DNA of 5,744 nt from Planctomycetaceae bacterium (GTDB lineage Bacteria; Planctomycetota; Planctomycetia; Pirellulales; Thermoguttaceae), in contig WRCR01000275.1 of NCBI GenBank assembly GCA_009783865.1, positions 1 through 5,744 on the forward strand, written 5' to 3'. The notes beneath the pieces are model-generated. The model worked only from the letters and a program-made list of their open reading frames with translations, searched no databases and was not told where the DNA came from. The position numbers and the translations under genes are program-made. How positions within the stretch are numbered: position 1 is the first letter of the stretch; every line of letters begins with the position of its first letter. Shown in pieces: positions 1-5,744 of the stretch.

Positions 1-1641
1 GAAGCGCAAAGTTATCAGTTCCGTCCCGACAAGGTTGCGCACTTCCTCAATCGGAATCTCGATTTATTAACGGCGAACCTGCCGGTCTCGACTTACTTCG
101 TTGATGTATTTACCTCAATACCGCCGGTTGATTTTTATGACCGGGACGGCAAATTCTACAGCAGGGCAGAGACGTGGGCGCATTGGACGCAGGCATTCGA
201 TACAATCCGCACGCGGCTGTCGAAAGCCAACAAGGCGTTCCCCAGCGCAACAACTTCCAGCGAGGCGGGAATGGATTCGCTCATCGGACATCTTGACGGA
301 GCGGACTGCCAATTCATGCTGCTCTCGGAAGAGTCCGGTGAATTCCGTATTCCGGTGAAATGTAAGAAATGGTCGCGGGTGCCTTGGTTCGATGCGGTTC
401 ACCACAACGTTTTTTCACTGCACGGTGTTGGATACAGCGGCAGATACGAAGCGCAGCGGGGAAGAGCATTACACGGTATCGACAGCGATGATTACATCAC
501 TTCCGAGATTCTAACCGGACATGCTTTGATGACCGATTGGGGCAGCGCGAAACGCAATGCTGTCCGCAAATACTGGTTAGCGCAGGATATTATCCGGCAT
601 CTTGCGGATAAACATATCGTCAAAGTTGAATTTGCTGACAATGACATTCAGCGGATGATTGTCACGTGGAATGACGGAACCGCTGCGTTTGTCAACACCG
701 GTGAAACGGATTGGGATGTAACGCAATTCATCAAAGGAATCAAAGTGGCAGATATAACAGTGCTTCCACAATACGGTTTTTACATCGGAAGTCAGAATCT
801 TTCGGCGGCAATCGCCAAAGTTGGCGGTCGTGTAGTTGAATTCTCCTACAACCTACAAGATACTGCTGTCAAATTCTATGTTAACTCCCGTCAAAGGGGA
901 GCGGTAAATAATCTCTGTCCCGTTATACCGAAGTTGAAGGAATTCAAGTATCTCGGCAAGAACGAAATACAGGTTTCCTTTGATTGGGATGCGAAAGGCA
1001 AAATCGACAAGGACTGGTGCATTTTTGTTCACTGTACTGAAAGGCGGAGAAATTGGCATCACAAGCCGCTCGAAGCATTTTTGGGCGGCGGGGGTTATCC
1101 GCAGGTTCCGACTTCGCAATGGAAGGGAACGGTCAATCCCGGCGAGTATAAAATTGCAATTCCCGATGAATTACCGGCGGGACGGTACTATCTCGTCACC
1201 GGACTTTACGATTCCAAAGGAAACGGCGGCAGAGCAAAATTAATGGGACTCGATACCGGCGCAGACCGCTATGCGGTGACGTGGTTGAAAGTGGAACGCA
1301 AAGCGGACGGCAGCGTGTCAAACATCTCGACTGAACCGTTTGAATGGAAAGATGAACCCTTGGCTGACCGTTTGCTGTCGAATGCTGAACCAGTTAACTT
1401 TATTGATGTCAAGGCAAAGGGAGCATTCCGTTTTGAAATGAATAAGAAAACAGCAACGCTAACCCCGCTGCCCGACGAACCGGCATCGGAAGTTGCTTTG
1501 AATTTTCCATTCACTTGTAAGAGCATCAAAGCGGTTGATGCAGACGGCAAGGAATTGCGGGACGTTCCGTTCAAGATTGAGGAAGGACGCACCGTCTTTA
1601 CCACGAAAGAAGGCGAGTTTGCATACATACTTTCGCCGTAG
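1..1641 (+). CDS. Glycosidase-like TIM-barrel protein, C-terminal part (5'-truncated)
   Basis: Reading frame 1 is open from base 1 to the TAG at 1639-1641, giving 546 residues with no start in view; the ATG at 271 is internal, because strongly protein-like sequence precedes it. Residues 1-200 look like the second half of a TIM-barrel glycosidase: 'YFVDVFTS' (32-39), then 'TSSEAGMDSLIGHLDGAD' (85-102), then 'PWFDAVHH' (128-135) and 'GYSGRYE' (144-150). Asp35 at a barrel strand end and Glu88 are plausible nucleophile and acid/base residues, as in the GH101/GH129-like fold; this is inference. Residues about 190-230 ('YWLAQDIIRHL', 'VTWNDGTAAFVNTGETDW') resemble the post-barrel beta domain of such enzymes. 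Residues about 305-430 ('LKEFKYLGKNEIQVSFDW', 'PAGRYYLVTGLYD') form a beta-sandwich-like domain, followed by a short beta-rich tail. Substrate unknown. A membrane glycosyltransferase gene follows 39 bp downstream, possibly in the same operon. The glycosidase call is moderate; the coding call is near certain. Confidence 0.85.
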   Translation, partial: EAQSYQFRPDKVAHFLNRNLDLLTANLPVSTYFVDVFTSIPPVDFYDRDGKFYSRAETWAHWTQAFDTIRTRLSKANKAFPSATTSSEAGMDSLIGHLDGADCQFMLLSEESGEFRIPVKCKKWSRVPWFDAVHHNVFSLHGVGYSGRYEAQRGRALHGIDSDDYITSEILTGHALMTDWGSAKRNAVRKYWLAQDIIRHLADKHIVKVEFADNDIQRMIVTWNDGTAAFVNTGETDWDVTQFIKGIKVADITVLPQYGFYIGSQNLSAAIAKVGGRVVEFSYNLQDTAVKFYVNSRQRGAVNNLCPVIPKLKEFKYLGKNEIQVSFDWDAKGKIDKDWCIFVHCTERRRNWHHKPLEAFLGGGGYPQVPTSQWKGTVNPGEYKIAIPDELPAGRYYLVTGLYDSKGNGGRAKLMGLDTGADRYAVTWLKVERKADGSVSNISTEPFEWKDEPLADRLLSNAEPVNFIDVKAKGAFRFEMNKKTATLTPLPDEPASEVALNFPFTCKSIKAVDADGKELRDVPFKIEEGRTVFTTKEGEFAYILSP

Positions 1642-1669
1642 GATAGGGGAGTTTTTCACACAAAGGCAC

Positions 1670-1674
1670 GGAGG
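1670..1674 (+). promoter_or_regulatory. Shine-Dalgarno of the GT-C glycosyltransferase gene
   Basis: GGAGG, continuing as a G-run to 1678, stands 6 bases before the ATG at 1681. It supports that start codon, which also begins a lysine-containing n-region and a hydrophobic membrane segment. The site is the end of a phrase (1655-1674) that reads TCACACAAAGGCACGGAGG, reminiscent of dispersed short repeats in environmental bacterial genomes. Confidence 0.75.
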
Positions 1675-1680
1675 GGGGCA

Positions 1681-3687
1681 ATGAAATACAAAATCCTGTT
1701 TTTGTTGATAGCATCCGTTTATCTTGTGCTGTTTTTTGCGGCACCGTTTGAGCCGTATTGCATTACCGGAGAAGCGGACTATCCCCGCTATGCCTTCTTT
1801 TCGTATCTTTTATTGCCGGACGAGTTTTTTTCCTCATGGCTGGGAGCAAACGGAGAATTCGGTATTGCAGACAGATTGCCGATACTCGGTTATGCCTTAT
1901 TGACGGCGATAATTTTAGCGGTGACAGTCATTCCTGTTGCAGTGATTCTTCGCAATCAAACGATTGCGGCTCTGTTCGATAAACCGCGTAATCTAACGAT
2001 TGCTGCTCTGTTCAACACACCGCGCAATTTTATGGTTGGGGCTCTGTTCGATACACTTCGCCATCTAATGATTGCGGTTCTGTTCGGCAAACAGCGCAAT
2101 CGGACGATTACGGCTCTGTTCGTTTTTTACACGATTTTTTACGTTTTCGCTTCGGCAATTCCTTCTACCGATTACGATGTTCTTTCGTATCATCTTGCCG
2201 GTGCAAGAGAGTTTTACGAAGCCGGATGTATCAAATTCCTGCCGCATAATGTCTATGCCAATATGCCTTTCGGTTCTGAAATGCTCTACTGCTGGGGAAT
2301 GTTTCTAACCGGTGATACATTTATCGGTGCGTTGGTCGGCAAAGTGTTAATCGCTTTGACGACGCTTATCACCGCAGCGGGATTGTACTTTTTCTGCAAA
2401 CGTTTTGTTGATGAGACAAGCGGTGCTGCTGCTGCACTGCTCTATCTGACGAACCCATGGGTCTTTTATGTTTCAACTTCCGGTTTGAACGATGCCGTGC
2501 TAGGAATGTTTGCGTTTTTCGCATTGTACATGATAACATTTTTTTTCCATACCCCTCATGTCAAATCACGGTTAATCTTATTTCTGTTATGCGGTCTTTT
2601 TGCGGGCTGCGCAGCGGGCTGCAAATATACTGCCGTTGTATTCGTTGTTATACCATTGGTATTACTTGTTGTGATTCAATTTTACGGAGTTTCATACCGC
2701 GGAAAATATGCCGGTTTCTGCTGTTCGTTTCTCGCACTCTTTTTCGCTTGCGGGTTCTGGTATATCAAGAACTGGTATTACACCGGCAATCCGGTTTATC
2801 CGCTGTGCTGGTCTATCTTCGGCGATTCAAGCGGCACTTGGAACGCCGCTGTCAATGCCCGATGGACAGCGGCTCATTCACCGCATAGTTTCGGATTTAT
2901 AACACTATTGCACGATATTTACCGCATCGGGTTATCAAGCGCGTGGAATAGTCCGCTGCTTGTACCGCTTGCGCTCATTGCGGTATTTACACTTTTCCTT
3001 CTGAAGAAGGACTTTGCTAACGAGCGGTTCAGCGGTCAAATTGTTTTCATTCTTTCGATTTATGTATTGTTTTTCTTCGCCGTTTGGTGGGGATTCACGC
3101 ATCGTCTGGAGCGGTTTTTTGTACCGGCGATTCCATTTTTAACCGTCATTGCCGGTATCGGAGCGTCAAGGTTGCAGAACTTTTGCGGCAGGAAAATTCT
3201 TATTACGCTGCTGCTCATCAATTCCGTATATTGTTTCATCGTTTGCGGCGTTCCTGCACCGGGCAAGTTAAACCGGTTTCTTGCGCCGCTGGAAACGCTG
3301 CGGCAAGACCCGAACTGTTATACCCCATGGGCGGTTTGGTTTAATAGTCAGCAGCAACTTGACGGCGGCGTTCTCCTTGTCGGTGAAGCGAAGGCGTTTC
3401 TTTACGATGTTCCCGTGTTGTATTCCGTTTGCTGGAACGAGACCCCGCTGAAAGAAATTGCCGAAAGCGGTAATCCGTTGGAAGAATTTCGGAAGCGCAA
3501 AATTCGATACGTTCTCATCGATTGGGGCGAAATCCGCCGGTTTCAAAGTCCGGGAAATTACGGCTTTACGGATTTTTTGCAGACAAAGGCGTTTGAAGAA
3601 CTTTTGACTAGCGGCATCTTGAAAAGTATGCCGCCGCCCAATGAGGATTGTGCGAAGACAAACGCTGCAGTATATCGGGTTAAATAG
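1681..3687 (+). CDS. Polytopic GT-C (GT39/ArnT-like) glycosyltransferase-type membrane protein
   Basis: A 668-residue inner-membrane protein, start set by a strong Shine-Dalgarno. About a dozen hydrophobic segments are visible, near residues 5-21, 68-90, 143-160, 213-238, 247-265, 270-289, 297-315, 317-336, 343-361, 426-441, 453-470, 482-494 and 505-523, followed by a roughly 145-residue soluble tail. The signature is 'STDYDVLSYHLAGAREFY' (162-179), then 'NMPFGSEMLYCW' (194-205): an acidic, periplasmic first large loop after a membrane helix, as in dolichyl/undecaprenyl-phosphate-sugar dependent transferases, where the Asp (164 or 166) would be catalytic. Such enzymes move a sugar from a lipid carrier to lipid, glycan or protein; donor and acceptor here are unknown. 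'LLLPDEFFSSWLG' and 'DRLPILG' (43-55, 64-70) resemble the N-terminus of planctomycete relatives as I recall them. Residues 91-150 are five 12-residue tandem repeats between the second and third membrane segments, an oddity described separately. The upstream neighbour is a glycosidase-like gene. Coding certain; GT-C assignment likely. Confidence 0.85.
   Translation: MKYKILFLLIASVYLVLFFAAPFEPYCITGEADYPRYAFFSYLLLPDEFFSSWLGANGEFGIADRLPILGYALLTAIILAVTVIPVAVILRNQTIAALFDKPRNLTIAALFNTPRNFMVGALFDTLRHLMIAVLFGKQRNRTITALFVFYTIFYVFASAIPSTDYDVLSYHLAGAREFYEAGCIKFLPHNVYANMPFGSEMLYCWGMFLTGDTFIGALVGKVLIALTTLITAAGLYFFCKRFVDETSGAAAALLYLTNPWVFYVSTSGLNDAVLGMFAFFALYMITFFFHTPHVKSRLILFLLCGLFAGCAAGCKYTAVVFVVIPLVLLVVIQFYGVSYRGKYAGFCCSFLALFFACGFWYIKNWYYTGNPVYPLCWSIFGDSSGTWNAAVNARWTAAHSPHSFGFITLLHDIYRIGLSSAWNSPLLVPLALIAVFTLFLLKKDFANERFSGQIVFILSIYVLFFFAVWWGFTHRLERFFVPAIPFLTVIAGIGASRLQNFCGRKILITLLLINSVYCFIVCGVPAPGKLNRFLAPLETLRQDPNCYTPWAVWFNSQQQLDGGVLLVGEAKAFLYDVPVLYSVCWNETPLKEIAESGNPLEEFRKRKIRYVLIDWGEIRRFQSPGNYGFTDFLQTKAFEELLTSGILKSMPPPNEDCAKTNAAVYRVK
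1951..1968. repeat. Palindromic half of the 36-bp unit (7-bp stem, 4-base loop)
   Basis: CGCAATC (1951-1957), loop AAAC, GATTGCG (1962-1968) is a perfect inverted repeat at the head of unit 1. In units 2, 4 and 5 the same position keeps the hairpin with one mismatch each (unit 2 also with a G-T pair); unit 3 has lost most of it. The hairpin is visible; any role in repeat expansion or in the mRNA is inference. Confidence 0.6.
1951..2130 (+). repeat. Five in-frame 36-bp tandem repeats (12-residue peptide units) inside the GT-C gene
   Basis: Units lie at 1951-1986, 1987-2022, 2023-2058, 2059-2094 and 2095-2130, with no spacers. By hand alignment to unit 1, unit 2 matches 30 of 36 bases, unit 3 27, unit 4 29, and unit 5 25 of its first 28 before it diverges. 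The string TCTGTTC is kept in all five. The encoded peptides are RNQTIAALFDKP, RNLTIAALFNTP, RNFMVGALFDTL, RHLMIAVLFGKQ and RNRTITALFVFY. The array starts right after the second hydrophobic segment (residues 68-90); its last unit merges into the third (about 143-160), so the ancestral gene probably had one copy there. By topology the array should face the cytoplasm opposite the catalytic loop. Confidence 0.95.
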
Positions 3688-3736
3688 TTTAGCGGATTTC
3701 TAATCCTATGCCGTAAAATTGCTCTTGCCTTAATTT

Positions 3737-3746
3737 GTAAATTTAC
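3737..3746. promoter_or_regulatory. 10-bp perfect palindrome GTAAATTTAC upstream of the secretin-like gene
   Basis: This perfect dyad lies in the 98-bp gap between stop (3687) and start (3786) and overlaps the possible -35 region. ATTTACC recurs at 3741-3747 and 3775-3781. It could be an operator for a dimeric repressor, but an AT-rich 10-bp palindrome also arises by chance. Confidence 0.25.
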
Positions 3747-3772
3747 CTAATATACGCTGAAGGTTGTATAAT
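3742..3772 (+). promoter_or_regulatory. Candidate sigma-70-type promoter for the secretin-like gene
   Basis: A perfect -10 box TATAAT sits at 3767-3772. The best -35 candidate is TTTACC at 3742-3747 (4 of 6 to TTGACA), with a long 19-bp spacer. Transcription would begin near 3779, only about 7 bases before the ATG at 3786 or 16 before the ATG at 3795, implying a nearly leaderless mRNA; no good Shine-Dalgarno is visible, which agrees. No other feature is seen in this gap and no clear terminator follows the upstream gene. Confidence 0.4.
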
Positions 3773-3785
3773 TCATTTACCAGAG

Positions 3786-4979
3786 ATGACAGCGATGTTT
3801 CCTTTATTACGGCAGCACTATACCATTTGTTCCGCTTTACTTTTATTCGGTATCTTTTCCTGTGCCGTTTTGCAAACACAGTTGCAGGCGCAGGTTATAA
3901 CGCCTGCTGCGTCGGTAGTTCCGGCGGCAGTACCGGCAGCGGCTTTAACACCAGCAGTTGGTGAACCGGCTGTCGGAACACGCGACCCTATTCTGGGTGA
4001 ACGCATTGCCCGCATTTCCAACGACAGGTCAAAACTGCCGAAAGATGCGGGACAATTCTATCGGGAATTTGATATTACCCCTTACACGAAAGGGCGGACT
4101 TTTCCTGCCGGTGTCAAACCTGAACAAACTATTGTCGATTGGATTATTCGTCAAACCGGTGCTAAAATCTGGCACACCGCCCCGTTTGGCTTTATGACTT
4201 GCGACGCGGATAATCTCTACGTCTATCAAACAGAAGCGGTGATGAAGGAGATTGCTGATATTGTTGACCGCTTCGTGGCACTGCAGTTTGTCAATGATTC
4301 CTGTAAAATCCGTATTGTTTCTGTTTCCCGTCCTGATTGGCAAACGCGGGGGCGGCAGTATCTTCGTTCCATTCCGATTTTTACACCCGGCGTGCAGGGC
4401 TGGATTGTCGATAAAAGCAGTATGCAAATCCTGCTTCAAGACCTTGCAAGAAGAAACGATTTCAAGGAAATTGTTCCGCCGCAGTATCAAATTCCTAATG
4501 GAATGCAGCATTCGTTTGTAACGAAAAAGCAGATAACGTATCTGCGAAATGTGCAGTCAAATGCGGCAGTCATCAGCGGTTATGCGGAAGACAGAGTCAC
4601 CATTAACAAGGGAATGAGTTTATCATTTATTCCGCTTTCGGTTCTTGACCGCCAGAGTATAGAGGCGATTATTAAAGTTGATATAGCGGACGTGGAACGG
4701 ATGCAGACACTGATGGTTGATGTCCCGACAGCAACCAATCCGCGCCAGCGGGTTCAACTTGAAGTACCGCAGATTGCCGCGTTTCAATTAGATGAACAAA
4801 TCCGGTGGCCCAAGGACAAAGTTCTTCTTCTCGATTTAGGAATGGTTCCTTCACCGGTGCAGGAACAAACGAATGAATCTTCAAATATCCTTTCCGGTCT
4901 GACAAAAAATCTGACTTCGTCGAATAAGGTCAACCTTTTGCTGTTGATTGAACCAGCGGCTGGCGTTACGGTACAATAA
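3786..4979 (+). CDS. Exported short secretin-like protein, function unknown
   Basis: A 397-residue protein. Residues 10-30 form a hydrophobic signal core after an Arg/His n-region; cleavage is likely near Ala35 ('TQLQA'), so the product is periplasmic or outer-membrane associated. An Ala/Pro/Val-rich linker (about 37-62) follows. Residues 90-165 ('REFDITPYT', 'QTIVDWIIRQTGAKIW', 'LYVYQTEAVMKEIADIVDRF') resemble the N0/STN-like and short-domain segments of secretins, where the ring-forming module ends in 'v...i..iv..'. Residues 288-352 ('IEAIIKVDIADVERM', 'VQLEVPQIAAFQLDEQIRW', 'KVLLLDLG') resemble the terminal strands of the secretin domain. The full beta-barrel (some 200-250 residues) does not fit. 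Planctomycetes, as I recall, have many short proteins of this type, often named general secretion pathway protein D. The start is uncertain: ATG at 3786 or at 3795, neither with a clear Shine-Dalgarno; the second gives an equally good signal peptide. Convergent with the downstream regulator. Confidence 0.85.
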   Translation: MTAMFPLLRQHYTICSALLLFGIFSCAVLQTQLQAQVITPAASVVPAAVPAAALTPAVGEPAVGTRDPILGERIARISNDRSKLPKDAGQFYREFDITPYTKGRTFPAGVKPEQTIVDWIIRQTGAKIWHTAPFGFMTCDADNLYVYQTEAVMKEIADIVDRFVALQFVNDSCKIRIVSVSRPDWQTRGRQYLRSIPIFTPGVQGWIVDKSSMQILLQDLARRNDFKEIVPPQYQIPNGMQHSFVTKKQITYLRNVQSNAAVISGYAEDRVTINKGMSLSFIPLSVLDRQSIEAIIKVDIADVERMQTLMVDVPTATNPRQRVQLEVPQIAAFQLDEQIRWPKDKVLLLDLGMVPSPVQEQTNESSNILSGLTKNLTSSNKVNLLLLIEPAAGVTVQ

Positions 4980-4982
4980 CGG

Positions 4983-5017
4983 AGCGGCTTTCCGGCGTGA
5001 GATGACCGAAATCCGCT
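4983..5017. terminator. Imperfect hairpin in the convergent gap, possible weak bidirectional terminator
   Basis: AGCGGCTTTC (4983-4992) can pair with GAAATCCGCT (5008-5017), 9 of 10 positions, around a 15-base loop. It lies 3 bases after the stop of the secretin-like gene and about 25 bases beyond the stop of the opposing regulator. No U-run follows on the plus side (TATCTCTTCT), so intrinsic termination is doubtful. Confidence 0.3.
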
Positions 5018-5041
5018 ATCTCTTCTGCGGCGGTGTCTTAT

Positions 5042-5744
5042 TCATCGATTCTCCAAACGATATTGGTGCGGTGTCAGACCGCATTCACGGCGAAACGCTT
5101 GAACAAAGTAGTCCGCTGTCGAATAACCAACCATGAGCGCAATCGCAATAAGTGCGAAATCGGTTTCGACCAGCAATCGTTTGGCGCGGTTCATGCGGGT
5201 TTTCAATATCTCCTGTTCAACTGTGCGCCCCAACTGCAAGCGGAAATGCCGAATCAATGACCTAGCCGACATATCGACGGCTTCGGCAACGTCGGCAATG
5301 CTGATTTTTGACGTTGCATTAGCGCGAATAAACCGAACGGCGGCGGCAATACGCCGGTCATGGCAAGCAATAATGTCCGTCGATTGTCTCGCAACAACTC
5401 CAAGCGGCGGAACGAACACCGGTGATTCGCTGATTGTCTCCCCGTTCATTTTTTGCGCAAGCCGTTGAGCGGCAAGATAACCGATATGGAAACCGTTCAT
5501 GTCGATACTGGAGAGCGGCGGTGTCAGGGCATCGCACACAAGCGTTTCGTTTGTCGTTCCCAGAATGGCAACCTCTTCCGGCACGGTAATATTGAGTCGG
5601 CGGCAGCCTTCGACGAGCCGCACGGCAAATGCGTCGCTGGCAGCCCAAATAGCAATCGGCTTCGGCAATTTCCGCAGCCAGCGAAGCACGGCGGAATCGA
5701 AACGCACTTCCCAAATGGGATAAAAAGTACGTTTTCCGGCTCCC
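5042..5744 (-). CDS. XylR-type AraC-family transcription regulator, C-terminal part (5'-truncated)
   Basis: On the minus strand the frame is open from the window's right edge to the TGA at 5042-5044, giving 233 residues; the GTG at 5707 is only the first start-like codon in view, and protein-like sequence ('GKRTFYPIWE') precedes it. Residues 1-125 are the C-terminal half of a periplasmic-binding-protein-like (LacI/XylR-type) sensor: 'IWAASDAFAVRLVEG' (31-45), 'ITVPEEVAILGTTNE' (52-66), 'PPLSSIDMNGFHIGYLAAQRL' (76-95), and the linker 'GVVARQSTD' (115-123). Residues 129-233 are an AraC DNA-binding domain with two helix-turn-helix units: 'KISIADVAEAVDMSARSLIRHF' and 'FALIAIALMVGYSTADYF', ending in 'FRRECGLTPHQYR'. 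Such proteins usually bind a sugar and switch on catabolic genes. The common G-x-D-N-[D/E] ligand loop reads G-T-T-N-E here. It is convergent to the other genes, so its own targets probably lie to the right of the window. Confidence 0.93.
   Translation of the reverse strand, partial: GAGKRTFYPIWEVRFDSAVLRWLRKLPKPIAIWAASDAFAVRLVEGCRRLNITVPEEVAILGTTNETLVCDALTPPLSSIDMNGFHIGYLAAQRLAQKMNGETISESPVFVPPLGVVARQSTDIIACHDRRIAAAVRFIRANATSKISIADVAEAVDMSARSLIRHFRLQLGRTVEQEILKTRMNRAKRLLVETDFALIAIALMVGYSTADYFVQAFRRECGLTPHQYRLENR

Noticed and set aside
271..1641. ATG at 271 as the true start of the glycosidase-like gene
   Set aside because: The same frame is open to base 1 and encodes continuous family-like sequence ('YFVDVFTS', 'TSSEAG'), with no Shine-Dalgarno at 271.
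1951..2130. 36-bp periodicity suggesting a CRISPR array
   Set aside because: Units are contiguous with no spacers, are diverged from each other, and lie in frame within a clear membrane-protein gene.
2457..2888. 143-residue open frame in another frame within the GT-C gene
   Set aside because: Its Cys/Arg-rich composition reflects frame-shifted reading of hydrophobic codons; the main frame has convincing membrane segments throughout.
3688..3736. Terminator after the GT-C gene
   Set aside because: No GC-rich stem followed by a T-run could be found in this stretch.
3852..3863. Lipobox-like I-F-S-C at residues 23-26 of the secretin-like protein
   Set aside because: Phe at -2 is atypical and a plausible signal peptidase I site follows near Ala35, so lipoprotein processing is not claimed.
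4029..4511. 160-residue antisense open frame
   Set aside because: It lies wholly inside the secretin-like gene on the other strand, has no recognisable domain and no ribosome-binding site; a shadow.
5133..5468. 111-residue plus-strand open frame opposite the regulator
   Set aside because: It is antisense to the conserved AraC domain and sensor, which are clearly the coding strand.

Overview
The window carries four protein-coding genes, two cut by the window edges, and no RNA gene, CRISPR array or insertion sequence that I can see. The content suggests a planctomycete or a related PVC-group bacterium of moderate GC content. Three things point there: a XylR-type AraC regulator with a periplasmic-binding-protein-like sensor, a short secretin-like exported protein with an Ala/Pro-rich linker, and a large GT-C membrane glycosyltransferase with an N-terminal 'LLLPDEFFSSWLG...DRLPILG' segment. 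This placement rests on remembered family resemblance, not on a search.

Layout. Positions 1-1641 (+) hold the C-terminal 546 residues of a large TIM-barrel glycosidase-like protein with C-terminal beta-rich domains; its start lies outside the window. After 39 bp with a strong Shine-Dalgarno, 1681-3687 (+) encodes a 668-residue polytopic membrane protein of the GT39/ArnT-like type. A 98-bp gap with a perfect TATAAT box and a 10-bp palindrome precedes 3786-4979 (+), a 397-residue exported protein that resembles the N-domain and the terminal strands of secretins but is too short for a normal secretin. Then comes a 62-bp convergent gap with an imperfect hairpin. Last is 5042-5744 (-), the C-terminal 233 residues of the XylR/AraC-type regulator.

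The least ordinary signal is inside the glycosyltransferase gene. Positions 1951-2130 are five tandem 36-bp units, in frame, each encoding a 12-residue peptide of the form R-N-x-T-I-A-A-L-F-D-x-P. They lie exactly between the predicted second and third membrane segments. The last unit runs straight into the third membrane segment, which suggests an ancestral single copy that was expanded. The first half of the unit is a near-palindrome (7-bp perfect stem in unit 1).

How the genes may work together: the first two could be co-transcribed and both concern sugars (a glycosidase-like protein and a lipid-linked-sugar transferase). The third gene appears to have its own promoter. The regulator is convergent to the rest and its target is more likely beyond the right edge. 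I see no evidence for a dedicated defence or mobile system in the window.
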